The position numbers were made by a program, and so were the translations under genes. Of a stretch of 64,000 nt of DNA, positions 14,756 to 23,523 are shown piece by piece. How positions within the stretch are numbered: the stretch's first letter is position 1; the number at the start of each line of letters is the position of its first letter. Source of the DNA: Kribbella monticola. GTDB taxonomy: Bacteria; Actinomycetota; Actinomycetes; Propionibacteriales; Kribbellaceae. Under the pieces are notes generated by a model. That model worked only from the letters and a program-made list of their open reading frames with translations. It was not told where the DNA came from and did not search any database. Location: positions 248,001-312,000 of the forward strand of contig NZ_QFXK01000027.1 of NCBI RefSeq assembly GCF_003261635.1, in the 5' to 3' direction.

Positions 14756-16393
14756 ATGCAGACCGAACCGAGCGCCGGGCCAGGATGGTGGCGTACCGCG
14801 GTGATCTATCAGGTCTACGTGCGCAGCTTCCACGATGCCGACGGCGACGGCATCGGCGACCTGGGCGGGGTCCGGGCCAGGCTGCCGTACCTGCGCAGCC
14901 TCGGGGTCGACGGGCTCTGGCTCAACCCCTTCTACCCGTCGCCGCAGCACGATCACGGGTACGACGTGTCCGACTACTGCGCGGTGCACCCGGACTACGG
15001 AACCATCGACACCTTCGACCGGCTGGTGCGGGACGCGCACCGGCTGGATCTCAAGGTGCTGATCGACGTCGTCCCCAACCACTGCTCGATCGAGCATTCC
15101 TGGTTCACCGCGGCACTGGTCGCGGGACCCGGCAGCCGGGAACGTGCCCGGTTCCATTTCGCCGACGGCAGCGGCCGGTACGGCGAGTTGCCACCGAACA
15201 ACTGGCGCTCCATCTTCGGCGGGTCCGCCTGGCAGCGCGTGCCGGACGGGCAGTGGTACCTGCACACGTTCGCCGCCGAGCAGGCCGACTTCAACTGGCG
15301 CGATCCGGACGTCACGGCGTACTTCGAGCAGGTACTGCGGTTCTGGTTCGACCGTGGCGTCGACGGCTTGCGGATCGATGTCGCGCACGGGCTGCACAAG
15401 CGCGACGGTCTGCCCGACCACGAACACGCCGGTCATGACGAACTCACCGGCGATCCGGTCAACCCGCATGCCTGGAACCAGCCGGAGGTGCACGATGTGT
15501 GGCGAAGCTGGCGAGCGATCGCCGAGGAGTACACCGCCCGGACCGGCCGGGAGCGGGTCCTGGTCGGTGAGGTCGGCGTGCTGGACGCGGACGAGGTCGC
15601 GCAGTACCAGCGGCCGGACGAACTGCACCAGAACTTCTTCTTCGAGTTCCTTCGCGCCGACTTCGACGACCGGACGCTGTCGGAGGTGATCGACCGCGGC
15701 CTGGGGACGATCGCCGCCTCCGGCTCGGCCGTCGCCTGGGTGCTCAACAACCACGACATGCCCCGCTCGGTCACCCGGTACGCCGGTGGTGCGCCGGGCG
15801 CCGGTCCTGGCGATGTCGAGGTCGGGCTGGCCCGCGCCCGGGCGGCAGCGTTGCTCATGCTCGCGCTGCCGGGCTCGGTCTACCTCTACCAAGGCGAGGA
15901 GTTGGGCCTGCCGGAGGTCACCGATCTGCCGGAGGAGGTGCTGGCGGATCCGATGTTCCACCGCAGCAACGGCGTACGGCGTGGCCGGGACGGCTGCCGG
16001 GTGCCGCTGCCCTGGGCAACCGGTGAGGATCACTTCGGGTTCTCCGCGATGACCGCGTCCTCCGCGCCGTGGCTGCCGCAGCCCGACTGGTTCGCGCGGC
16101 ACGCCGTCGATCACCTGCTCGACTCCGGTGACTCGATGTTGCACCTGTACCGCGAGGCCATCGCCCTGCGGCGCCTGATCCCCACCTTCTCCGGCGGCGA
16201 TTTCCGCTGGTTGCCGACCGAGCCGGGCGTCCTGGCCTTCACCCGCGGCGACGGGGTCGCCTGTGTCGTCAACTGCTCGTCGAAGCCGGTCTGTACTCCG
16301 GTCGAGGGCGACCTGGTGATCGGCAGCGATCCGGACGTGGGGGAGAAGCTCCCACCCGACAGCGCCGGCTGGTTCCTGCTGCGGGACCACTGA
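14756..16393 (+). CDS. GH13 family alpha-glucosidase / oligo-1,6-glucosidase-like enzyme
   Basis: A 545-residue glycoside hydrolase family 13 protein acting on alpha-glucosidic bonds. The (beta/alpha)8 start is WWRTAVIYQVYVRSFHDADG; region I is DVVPNH. The catalytic triad is visible: nucleophile D208 in GLRIDVAHGL, acid/base E272 in VLVGEVGV and D334 in LNNHDMPRSV. YQGEELGLPEV and a beta-rich C-terminal domain complete the fold. No signal peptide, so it is cytoplasmic. The aglycone (maltose, isomaltose, trehalose) cannot be told from sequence alone. It follows the LuxR-type regulator and ends in a strong terminator. Confidence 0.92.
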   Translation: MQTEPSAGPGWWRTAVIYQVYVRSFHDADGDGIGDLGGVRARLPYLRSLGVDGLWLNPFYPSPQHDHGYDVSDYCAVHPDYGTIDTFDRLVRDAHRLDLKVLIDVVPNHCSIEHSWFTAALVAGPGSRERARFHFADGSGRYGELPPNNWRSIFGGSAWQRVPDGQWYLHTFAAEQADFNWRDPDVTAYFEQVLRFWFDRGVDGLRIDVAHGLHKRDGLPDHEHAGHDELTGDPVNPHAWNQPEVHDVWRSWRAIAEEYTARTGRERVLVGEVGVLDADEVAQYQRPDELHQNFFFEFLRADFDDRTLSEVIDRGLGTIAASGSAVAWVLNNHDMPRSVTRYAGGAPGAGPGDVEVGLARARAAALLMLALPGSVYLYQGEELGLPEVTDLPEEVLADPMFHRSNGVRRGRDGCRVPLPWATGEDHFGFSAMTASSAPWLPQPDWFARHAVDHLLDSGDSMLHLYREAIALRRLIPTFSGGDFRWLPTEPGVLAFTRGDGVACVVNCSSKPVCTPVEGDLVIGSDPDVGEKLPPDSAGWFLLRDH

Positions 16394-16444
16394 AGACCGG
16401 CGGGCCTGGCCGTGAAACCCCCCTGCTCCGGCCCAGGGCCCGCC

Positions 16445-16485
16445 GCTCCACTCTCTCCGTCTCCTCCGGGCGGAGAGAGTGGAGC
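16445..16485 (+). terminator. Strong hairpin after the GH13 gene
   Basis: Perfect 15-bp stem (left arm GCTCCACTCTCTCCG) with an 11-base loop. It isolates the glucosidase gene from dnaE. The gap to 16632 also contains a TAGGCT -10-like box at 16583-16588, giving a leader of about 40 bases for dnaE. Confidence 0.8.
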
Positions 16486-16632
16486 ATCCAACTGGTGTGC
16501 CGGTGGTCTCGTCCACGACCGGATAGCGGGCGGCCCCGCACGTCGTCGGAGCGCCGGTTCCAGGACTGTCGGTGGGCCCGCATAGGCTGTGGCAGTCCCG
16601 CTCACTCACGCCTCTGGGAGGTCTGCGAAGAC

Positions 16633-19600
16633 ATGGCGTCCAGCGACAGTTTTGTGCATCTACACGTGCACACCGAGTACTCCATGCTGGACGGCGCCGC
16701 GCGGATCGACGAGTTGTTCAAAACCGCCCAGGAGATGGGCATGCCGGCCATCGCCACCACCGACCACGGCTACGTGTTCGGGGCGTACGAGTTCTGGAAG
16801 ACGGCGAAGAAGTACGACGTCAAGCCGATCATCGGCGTCGAGGCGTACCTGACCCCGCACACGCATCGCAGTGAGCGGAAGCGGGTCAAGTGGGGCGACG
16901 CGAACAGCGGCCGCGACGACGTCTCCGGTAGCGGTGCGTACACGCACATGACGCTGCTGGCGAAGAACACGTCGGGCATGCACAACCTGTTCAAGATGTC
17001 GTCGCTGGCCAGTCTCGAGGGCTACTACTTCAAGCCCCGGATGGACCGCGAGCTCCTGCAGACCTACGGCAAGGGCCTGATCGCGACCACCGGCTGCCCG
17101 TCCGGCGAGGTGCAGACCCGGCTGAGGCTCGGGCAGTACAAGGAGGCCGTCGAGGCCGCCGCCGAGTTCCGCGACATCTTCGGCGCGGAGAACTACTACT
17201 GCGAGCTGATGGACCACGGGCTCGGTATCGAGCGCGACATCCAGGGCGACCTGCTGAAGCTGGCCAAGGAGCTCGGGCTGCCGCTGGTCGCGACCAACGA
17301 CCTGCACTACACCAAGCCCGAGGACGCGGTCGCCCACGCGGCGCTGCTCTGCGTCCAGTCCGGCTCGACCCTGTCCGACCCGAACAGGTTCAAGTTCGAC
17401 GCCAACGAGTTCTACGTGAAGACCGCCGCCGAGATGCGCGAGGTCTGGAAGGACTACCCGGAGGCCTGCGACAACACACTCCTGATCGCGGAGCAGTGCG
17501 ATGTCGGTTTCACCGAGGGCGAGGGCCGGTTCATGCCGCGCTTCCCCTGCCCGGAGGGGGAGAACGAGGAGTCCTGGTTCGTCAAGGAGGTCGAGGCGGG
17601 GCTGCACCACCGGTACCCGGGCGGCATCACCGACGAGATCCGCAAGCGGGCCGACTACGAGATGGAGATCGTCGTCTCGAAGGGATACGCGGGGTACTTC
17701 CTGGTCGTCGCCGACTTCATCAACTGGGCCAAGAAGCAGGGCATCCGGGTCGGTCCCGGGCGTGGATCCGGTGCCGGTTCGATCTGCGCGTACGCGATGC
17801 GGATCACCGACCTGGAGCCGCTGCGGCACGGGCTGATCTTCGAGCGGTTCCTGAATCCCGAGCGGATGTCGATGCCCGACTTCGACATCGACTTCGACGA
17901 CCGCCGCCGCCCCGAGGTGATCCGCTACGTCACCGAGAAGTACGGCGACGACCGGGTCGCGATGATCGTCACCTACGGCACGATCAAGGCCAAGCAGGCG
18001 ATCAAGGACGCCGGCAGGGTGCTGGACTACCCGTTCGCGATGGGCGACCGGATCACCAAGGCGATGCCGCCGTCGGTGATGGGCAAGGACGTGCCGCTGT
18101 CCGGCATCTTCGACCCGCAGCACAAGCGGTACTCCGAGGCCGGCGAGTTCCGCCAGTTGTACGAGGCCGATCAGGACGTCCGCAAGATCGTCGACACCGC
18201 GCGCGGCCTGGAGAACCTGAAGCGCCAGTGGGGTGTGCACGCGGCCGGCGTGATCATGTCCAGCGAGCCCCTGATCGACCTGATCCCGATCATGCGCCGC
18301 GAGCAGGACGGCCAGGTCATCACCCAGTTCGACTACCCGAGCTGTGAGTCGCTCGGCCTGGTCAAGATGGACTTCCTGGGTCTGCGCAACCTGACGATCA
18401 TGGACGACGCGGTCAAGAACATCGAGGCCAGCCGCGGCTTCACCGTCGACCTCGACGCACTCAGCCACACCCTCGACGACGGCCCGACCTTCGAACTGCT
18501 CGGCCGCGGCGACACCCTCGGCGTCTTCCAGTTCGACGGCGGCCCGATGCGGGCGCTGCTGCGGCTGATGAAGCCGGACAACTTCGAGGACATCTCCGCG
18601 GTCGGCGCGCTCTACCGTCCCGGCCCGATGGGCGCCAACAGCCACACCAACTACGCCCTGCGCAAGAACGGGCAGCAGGAGATCAGCTACCTGCACCCCG
18701 AGCTGGAGGAAGCGCTCAAGCCGATCCTGGGCCCGACGTACGGGCTGATCGTCTATCAGGAGCAGGTGATGCGGATCGCCCAGGAGCTGGCCGGTTACAG
18801 CCTGGGCAAAGCGGATCTGCTCCGTAAGGCGATGGGCAAGAAGAAGCGCGAGGTGCTGGACGCGGAGTACGTCGGCTTCGAGGCCGGCATGAAGGAGAGC
18901 GGCTTCAGCGCGGCCGCGATCAAGACGTTGTGGGACATCCTGGTCCCGTTCTCCGACTACGCGTTCAACAAGGCCCACTCGGCGGCGTACGGGCTCGTCT
19001 CGTACTGGACCGCCTACCTGAAGGCGAACTTCCCGGCCGAGTACATGGCTGCCGTCCTGACGTCGGTGAAGGACGACAAGGACAAGATGGCCATCTACCT
19101 GAACGAGTGCCGCCGGATGGGCATCAAGGTGCTGCCGCCGGACGTGAACGAGTCCGACTCGAACTTCACCCCGATCGGCACCGACATCCGGTTCGGACTG
19201 TCCGCGATCCGCAACGTCGGCGTCAACGTGGTGGCCGAGATCGTCGCCGCCCGCGAGTCCGAGGGCCGGTTCACCGACTTCGTCGACTTCATCGACAAGG
19301 TGCCGCTGCCGGTTTGCAACAAGCGCGTGATCGAGTCGCTGGCCAAGGCCGGCTCGTTCGACTCGATGAACCACGCCCGCCGCGCGGTGGTCGCGGTGCA
19401 CGAGCAGGCCGTCGACGAGGCGATCGACCTCAAGCGGAACGAGGCGCACGGCCAGTTCGACCTGTTCAGCATGGGCGACGACGACACGGACGATGCCGAC
19501 GGCAACAGCCGGCTGACGGTGCGGGTGCCGGAGATCGAGGAGTGGGACAAGGCGACCAAGCTCGCGCACGAGCGCGACATGCTCGGTCTGTACGTCTCGG

Positions 19601-20181
19601 ACCACCCGCTGTTCGGCGTCGAGCACGTGCTCACCAACGGCACCGACTGCACGATCGGCCAGCTGCTCGCGGACGAGGACCGGCCGGACGGCACCCGGGT
19701 GACGATCGGCGGTCTGGTCACCGCGGTCCAGCGCAAGGTGAACAAGCGCGGTGACATCTACGCGATCGTCACCATTGAGGACCTCGAAGGTTCGATCGAG
19801 GTGATGATGTTCTCCTCGGCGTACCAGTTGCACGCGCACCTGCTGAGCAACGACGCGATCATCTTGATGAAGGGCCGGATCCGCCGCCGCGAGGACCGCG
19901 TCGAGCTGAGCGGTGACGAGGTCACGGTGCCCGATCTGACCCAGGGACCGAGCGGTCCGGTGGTGATCACGATGCCGATCAACCGGTGTACGCCGCCGGT
20001 CGTCGACCAGTTGCGCGACGTGCTCAAGTCGCACCCGGGGATGACCGAGGTGCAGCTCCGGCTGCAGGCGAGCAGGAAGACCACGGTGATGCGGATCGGC
20101 GACCGGTTCCGGGTCACCCCGACCTCGTCGCTGATGGCGGACCTGAAGGCGCTACTCGGCCCGTCCTGCCTGGCGGGCTGA
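16633..20181 (+). CDS. dnaE: DNA polymerase III alpha subunit
   Basis: An 1182-residue replicative C-family polymerase. The N-terminal PHP domain begins FVHLHVHTEYSMLDGAARID. The palm motif MPDFDIDFDDRRR contains catalytic Asp residues near D416 and D418; GRGSGAGSICAYAM and AYAFNKAHSAAYGL-like segments are typical of DnaE. An OB domain (TIGGLVTAVQRKVNKRGD) lies near residue 1020. The ATG at 16633 follows GGGAGG at a somewhat long distance; the frame is open to 16495 but the upstream part overlaps the promoter. The 3' end and stop codon lie in the first unit of a minisatellite. Confidence 0.96.
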   Translation: MASSDSFVHLHVHTEYSMLDGAARIDELFKTAQEMGMPAIATTDHGYVFGAYEFWKTAKKYDVKPIIGVEAYLTPHTHRSERKRVKWGDANSGRDDVSGSGAYTHMTLLAKNTSGMHNLFKMSSLASLEGYYFKPRMDRELLQTYGKGLIATTGCPSGEVQTRLRLGQYKEAVEAAAEFRDIFGAENYYCELMDHGLGIERDIQGDLLKLAKELGLPLVATNDLHYTKPEDAVAHAALLCVQSGSTLSDPNRFKFDANEFYVKTAAEMREVWKDYPEACDNTLLIAEQCDVGFTEGEGRFMPRFPCPEGENEESWFVKEVEAGLHHRYPGGITDEIRKRADYEMEIVVSKGYAGYFLVVADFINWAKKQGIRVGPGRGSGAGSICAYAMRITDLEPLRHGLIFERFLNPERMSMPDFDIDFDDRRRPEVIRYVTEKYGDDRVAMIVTYGTIKAKQAIKDAGRVLDYPFAMGDRITKAMPPSVMGKDVPLSGIFDPQHKRYSEAGEFRQLYEADQDVRKIVDTARGLENLKRQWGVHAAGVIMSSEPLIDLIPIMRREQDGQVITQFDYPSCESLGLVKMDFLGLRNLTIMDDAVKNIEASRGFTVDLDALSHTLDDGPTFELLGRGDTLGVFQFDGGPMRALLRLMKPDNFEDISAVGALYRPGPMGANSHTNYALRKNGQQEISYLHPELEEALKPILGPTYGLIVYQEQVMRIAQELAGYSLGKADLLRKAMGKKKREVLDAEYVGFEAGMKESGFSAAAIKTLWDILVPFSDYAFNKAHSAAYGLVSYWTAYLKANFPAEYMAAVLTSVKDDKDKMAIYLNECRRMGIKVLPPDVNESDSNFTPIGTDIRFGLSAIRNVGVNVVAEIVAARESEGRFTDFVDFIDKVPLPVCNKRVIESLAKAGSFDSMNHARRAVVAVHEQAVDEAIDLKRNEAHGQFDLFSMGDDDTDDADGNSRLTVRVPEIEEWDKATKLAHERDMLGLYVSDHPLFGVEHVLTNGTDCTIGQLLADEDRPDGTRVTIGGLVTAVQRKVNKRGDIYAIVTIEDLEGSIEVMMFSSAYQLHAHLLSNDAIILMKGRIRRREDRVELSGDEVTVPDLTQGPSGPVVITMPINRCTPPVVDQLRDVLKSHPGMTEVQLRLQASRKTTVMRIGDRFRVTPTSSLMADLKALLGPSCLAG

Positions 20182-20335
20182 GCTGCACTGCTCGGGTCCG
20201 TCGGTCTGGCGGGCCGAGCTGCGCTGCTCGGTCCCTCTGTCTGGCGGGCTGAGCTGCGCTGCCCGGGTCCGTCGGCCCGGTGGGCTGAGCTGCGCTGCGC
20301 TGCTGGGGTCTGTCTGTCTGGTGGGCTGAGCGGGT
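20161..20335. repeat. Imperfect ~36-bp tandem repeat spanning the dnaE stop
   Basis: About 4.6 copies of a degenerate unit containing CTGGCGGGCTGAGCTGCGCT, with steps of about 37, 36, 35 and 41 bp. Unit 1 encodes the last dnaE residues (PSCLAG) and its TGA; the others fill the gap before the DUF2567 gene. Confidence 0.85.
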
Positions 20336-20363
20336 CGGTGGGCCGGCGTTGGCGGGAATGAGC

Positions 20364-20369
20364 CACACT
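20364..20369 (+). promoter_or_regulatory. Leaderless -10-like box (CACACT) for the DUF2567 gene
   Basis: CACACT lies exactly six bases before the GTG at 20376, with no Shine-Dalgarno. The spacing matches other leaderless starts in the window, though the first base differs from TANNNT. Confidence 0.4.
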
Positions 20370-20375
20370 GGGGCG

Positions 20376-20978
20376 GTGAGTCAGCCAGATCAGCCGCAGC
20401 CGTATCAGTCTTTCGGTACTCCGTTCGAGGCGCCGCCGGAGCCGCGACTGCCGTGGGCCAAGGCGATCGCGGTGACCGTGGCGGTGTTCGTGGTCGCGGG
20501 TGCGATCGCCGGCTGGGCCTGGCAGCGGTTCTCGCCGCTCGCGCAGTACACGGTGGACGAGCGCGGTGGGTCGCTGGGCGAAGAGCAGATGACCAAGGTG
20601 TTCGGTCCGGACGGGACGTTCACCGCGATCGGGTTCCTCACCGCGCTGGTGCTCGGTGCCGCGTTGTTCTGGTGGTTGCGCAACTACGGTCCGTGGGTGG
20701 TCGGGATCATCGCGGTCGGCTCGGTGCTGGGCGGTGGTGTCGCGTGGGGTGTCGGCATGTTGCTCGGGCACGATCCGCTGCAGCCGCGGCTCGAGCACGC
20801 CAAGCCAGGTGATCTGCTGGACGCTCCGCTGGAACTGCATACGTGGACGCCGGTTGCGGCGTGGCTGGTCGGTGCGGCGTTGGCTGCGGCGGTCATCGCC
20901 GCGGCGAGTTGGCGCAGCGAACCGGTTGCAACCGACGCGCTGCCTCCCGCGTCAGAGGGATCGCCGCAGGTGCACTAA
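20376..20978 (+). CDS. DUF2567-like membrane protein
   Basis: A 200-residue membrane protein of unknown function. A short Pro/Gln-rich cytoplasmic N-terminus precedes about four transmembrane helices: AKAIAVTVAVFVVAGAIAGW, FTAIGFLTALVLGAALFWWL, VVGIIAVGSVLGGGVAWGVG, and AAWLVGAALAAAVIAAASW. The loop with DERGGSLGEEQMTKVFGPDG resembles actinobacterial DUF2567 proteins. The GTG at 20376 is chosen for its -10 box; an ATG at 20358 and a TTG at 20349 are in frame. It sits 49 bases before the DUF3352 gene. Confidence 0.75.
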   Translation: MSQPDQPQPYQSFGTPFEAPPEPRLPWAKAIAVTVAVFVVAGAIAGWAWQRFSPLAQYTVDERGGSLGEEQMTKVFGPDGTFTAIGFLTALVLGAALFWWLRNYGPWVVGIIAVGSVLGGGVAWGVGMLLGHDPLQPRLEHAKPGDLLDAPLELHTWTPVAAWLVGAALAAAVIAAASWRSEPVATDALPPASEGSPQVH

Positions 20979-21027
20979 CCTGTCCCGGCCCGGTGGTGAG
21001 GCCACCGGCGACGTGAGGGGGACATCA

Positions 21028-22929
21028 ATGTCTGACAACACCAATCCGCCCCAGGGCGGCCCGCACCACCCGTGCGGCGGTCCGCAGGGCCAGCCGGGTC
21101 ATGGCGGTCCACAGGGCCAGCCTGGGTACGGCGGCTCGCAGGCGCAGCCGGGTTACGGCGGTTCGGACGGCCGGCCTGGTCAAGGCGGTGCGCAGGGGCA
21201 GCCTGTTCAAGGTGGTCCGTTGGGTCAGCCTGGGTATGGCGGTTCGCAGGGGCAGCCCCAGTACGGGCAGGGGCCGGGGCAAGGGCATCCGGGGGCGCTT
21301 TGGCCTCAGCCGGGAGCTGCGGATTACCCGCAGGGACCGCAGTACGGGCCGGGTGGGGAGGCGCAGTACGGGCTGGGTGGGCAGGCGCAGTACGGGCCGG
21401 GTGGGCAGGCGCAGTACGGGCCGGGGCAGTATGGGCAAGGTGGGCAGCCGCCGTTCGGGGGGCAGCCGGTGCAGCAGTGGCAGCCGGAGCCGCGGAAGAA
21501 GCGGACCAAGTGGGTGCCGCTGATCGCGGTGCTGGCCGTGCTCGCCGTCATCGGTGGTGGTGGGATCTTCGCCTACGCCAAGCTCAACGGCGGTGACCAG
21601 CCGGCGAGCGTGCTGCCGGCGAACTCGGTCGCCTACGCGCGGATCGACCTGAACCCGTCGGCCGGCCAGCGGGTCGCCGCGCTGCGGTTCCTGATGAAGT
21701 TCCCGTCCGCGAAGGACAAGATCGGGCTCACCAGCGACAAGGACGACCTGCGGCAGAAGCTGTTCGACCTGATCAAGAAGGACGCCGGTGACGACCTCGC
21801 CGACGTCGACTTCGACAAGGACATCAAGCCGTGGCTCGGCGATCGCGCCGGCGTCGCCGCAGTACCAGCCGACGACGGCAAGGCCGAGGCCGTGGTCGCC
21901 GTCGAGGTGAAGAACCAGGACAAGGCCACGAAGGGCTTGGACAAGCTGTTCGCCAACGATGACCACGCACCGAAGCGAGCCTTCGCCGGAAAGTACGTGC
22001 TGCTGTCCGGTGAGCAGTCCGTGCTCGACTCGGCCGTTGCCGCGAGCAAGGGATCGTCGCTGCAGGACAACGAGAAGTTCAGCAAGGACATGTCCGCGCT
22101 GGGCGAGCAGGGGTTCGCGTCGTTCTGGGCAGACACCAAGGGCCTGGCGCTGGCGGCAGGGCGCAAGCTGACCGAGCAGCAGCGCGCCGCGTTGCCCGAG
22201 GGAAGTGCGGCCGCCGTTCTGCGATTCGATTCGCAGTACGTCGAACTCAAGGGCGTCGTGCACGGTGACCAGAGCCTGAAGGTCGGCACCAAGGACGCAG
22301 GCGACGTGATCGGCAAGCTCCCGGACACCACCGCCGGTGCGCTCGCGCTGTCCGACGGTGCGAACCTGGTCGGGACGATCTGGACCCAGCTGGAGAAGTC
22401 GTCCGGTCAGGCCGGGATCAACCTCGGTGACCTGACCAAGAACTTCACCGACGAGTACGGCATCACGCTGCCGGACGACCTGAAGCCCTTGCTGGGCAAG
22501 AACCTGGCGCTCGCGATCGACAAGGACAAGGCCGACGGCCCGAAGATCGCGGCTCGGATCGACACCGACCCGGGCAAGGCCGAGGAGGTCGTCGACAAGC
22601 TGCTGAACCTGATGCACAGCCGGACCACGGCGAACATCCCGGTCAAGAAGGCCAAGGACGACGACACGTTGGTGATCGCGACCGACCAGGGCTACGCCGA
22701 GCAGGTGCTGAAGGGCGGCAACCTCGGCCAGACCGAGAACTTCAAGCAGGCGGTGCCGGACACGAAGAACGCCGTACTGGTCGGGTACGTCGACTTCGAG
22801 GCGATCGAATCGCTGAGCAGCAAGGTGAGTTCGGACAAGGACTACGCCGCGCTCCGCTCGGCCGGGTTCAGCACCCGCGTCACCGGCGACGGCGAAGCGG
22901 ACTTCACGCTGCGAGTCGTCGCCAAGTAG
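21028..22929 (+). CDS. DUF3352-type membrane-anchored protein with Gly/Gln-rich N-terminus
   Basis: A 633-residue protein. Residues 1-150 are low-complexity repeats (GGPQGQPGHGG, then QYGPGGQAQYGPGG), which should be cytosolic and disordered. One transmembrane helix (VPLIAVLAVLAVIGGGGIF, about 162-180) is followed by a large extracellular domain with ASVLPANSVAYARIDLNPSA, the hallmark opening of DUF3352 proteins. The domain has duplicated alpha/beta modules; function unknown. GAGGGGGA is a good Shine-Dalgarno for the ATG at 21028. The repeats at DNA level (about 21080-21440) are prone to length change. Confidence 0.85.
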   Translation: MSDNTNPPQGGPHHPCGGPQGQPGHGGPQGQPGYGGSQAQPGYGGSDGRPGQGGAQGQPVQGGPLGQPGYGGSQGQPQYGQGPGQGHPGALWPQPGAADYPQGPQYGPGGEAQYGLGGQAQYGPGGQAQYGPGQYGQGGQPPFGGQPVQQWQPEPRKKRTKWVPLIAVLAVLAVIGGGGIFAYAKLNGGDQPASVLPANSVAYARIDLNPSAGQRVAALRFLMKFPSAKDKIGLTSDKDDLRQKLFDLIKKDAGDDLADVDFDKDIKPWLGDRAGVAAVPADDGKAEAVVAVEVKNQDKATKGLDKLFANDDHAPKRAFAGKYVLLSGEQSVLDSAVAASKGSSLQDNEKFSKDMSALGEQGFASFWADTKGLALAAGRKLTEQQRAALPEGSAAAVLRFDSQYVELKGVVHGDQSLKVGTKDAGDVIGKLPDTTAGALALSDGANLVGTIWTQLEKSSGQAGINLGDLTKNFTDEYGITLPDDLKPLLGKNLALAIDKDKADGPKIAARIDTDPGKAEEVVDKLLNLMHSRTTANIPVKKAKDDDTLVIATDQGYAEQVLKGGNLGQTENFKQAVPDTKNAVLVGYVDFEAIESLSSKVSSDKDYAALRSAGFSTRVTGDGEADFTLRVVAK

Positions 22930-23002
22930 CTCGTCGGTGATGTCGAAAACCGGGCGGCGGCTTCTACCTCAGGGTGTCAGCACACTTTCTGAGGAGTACG
23001 AG

Positions 23003-23374
23003 ATGAACCACTTCACCGGCATCCGTACGGTCGCCGTTCCGGTCACCGACCAGGACAGGGCGCTCGACTTCTACGTCCACACCCTGGGGTTCGTGACAGA
23101 GCTGGATGCGCCGTTGCCGCAACTCGGCGGCCGCTGGCTGGTCGTGGCACCTCCCGGTGGCGGTACGTCGATCGCCCTGATCCCGGCCACTGACGCGTTC
23201 CCGGCCGGTACCGACACGGGCATCCGGCTGGCGACCGGCGATGCCGCCGCAGCTCACGCCGCTCTGACCGGCCAAGGCGTCGTCGCGGACGCGCTGATGA
23301 ACTGGCCGGGCGTGCCACCCATGTTCACCTTCTACGACCAGGACCACAACAAGCTCTTCGCCGGCCAGAGCTGA
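23003..23374 (+). CDS. VOC (glyoxalase/bleomycin resistance) family protein
   Basis: A 123-residue vicinal-oxygen-chelate fold protein. It has the paired beta-alpha-beta-beta-beta modules: TVAVPVTDQDRALDFYVHTL, GFVTELDAPLPQLGGRWLVV, and the second module with GIRLATGDAAAAHAAL ending PPMFTFYDQDHNKLF. Substrate unknown; members include dioxygenases, isomerases and binding proteins. A GAGGAG Shine-Dalgarno lies seven bases before the ATG. The frame is open upstream, but the earlier starts lack a Shine-Dalgarno. Confidence 0.85.
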   Translation: MNHFTGIRTVAVPVTDQDRALDFYVHTLGFVTELDAPLPQLGGRWLVVAPPGGGTSIALIPATDAFPAGTDTGIRLATGDAAAAHAALTGQGVVADALMNWPGVPPMFTFYDQDHNKLFAGQS

Positions 23375-23397
23375 CCGAAGGCCCGTCGGTAAGACCC

Positions 23398-23467
23398 AGG
23401 AGGCGGGCCGGTGGATCTGGGACCTGCCGGAGCGCAGGAGGTGGGCCGGTGGATCTGGGACCTGCCG
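23398..23467 (+). repeat. 32-bp direct repeat (two copies)
   Basis: Copies at 23398-23429 and 23436-23467 are identical at 31 of 32 bases, separated by six bases. The second copy covers the first codons of the LysR remnant, so the duplication copied that gene's start region. Confidence 0.85.
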
Positions 23468-23523
23468 AAGCTGCGGTACTTCGTGGCGGTCGCCGACGAG
23501 TTGCACGTCGGCCGCCCTGCTAG
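23441..23523 (+). pseudogene. 5' remnant of a LysR-family regulator gene
   Basis: Starting at a GTG preceded by AGGAG, the frame reads MGRWIWDLPKLRYFVAVADE and continues [23 protein letters not shown] is the canonical first helix of LysR-type regulators. After about 28 codons homology ends at the recQ 3' end, where the frame runs into antisense sequence. The rest of the regulator (about 270 residues) is gone. This marks a deletion or recombination junction next to recQ. The 32-bp repeat lies across its start. Confidence 0.7.

Noticed and set aside
12344..16609. 1421-codon minus-strand open frame
   Set aside because: Spans the LuxR and GH13 genes and an intergenic terminator; composition is that of a high-GC shadow frame.
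16660..20034. 1124-codon minus-strand frame opposite dnaE
   Set aside because: Antisense shadow of dnaE without recognisable motifs.
20161..20335. Possible CRISPR array
   Set aside because: Units are contiguous and degenerate without unique spacers; it is a minisatellite.
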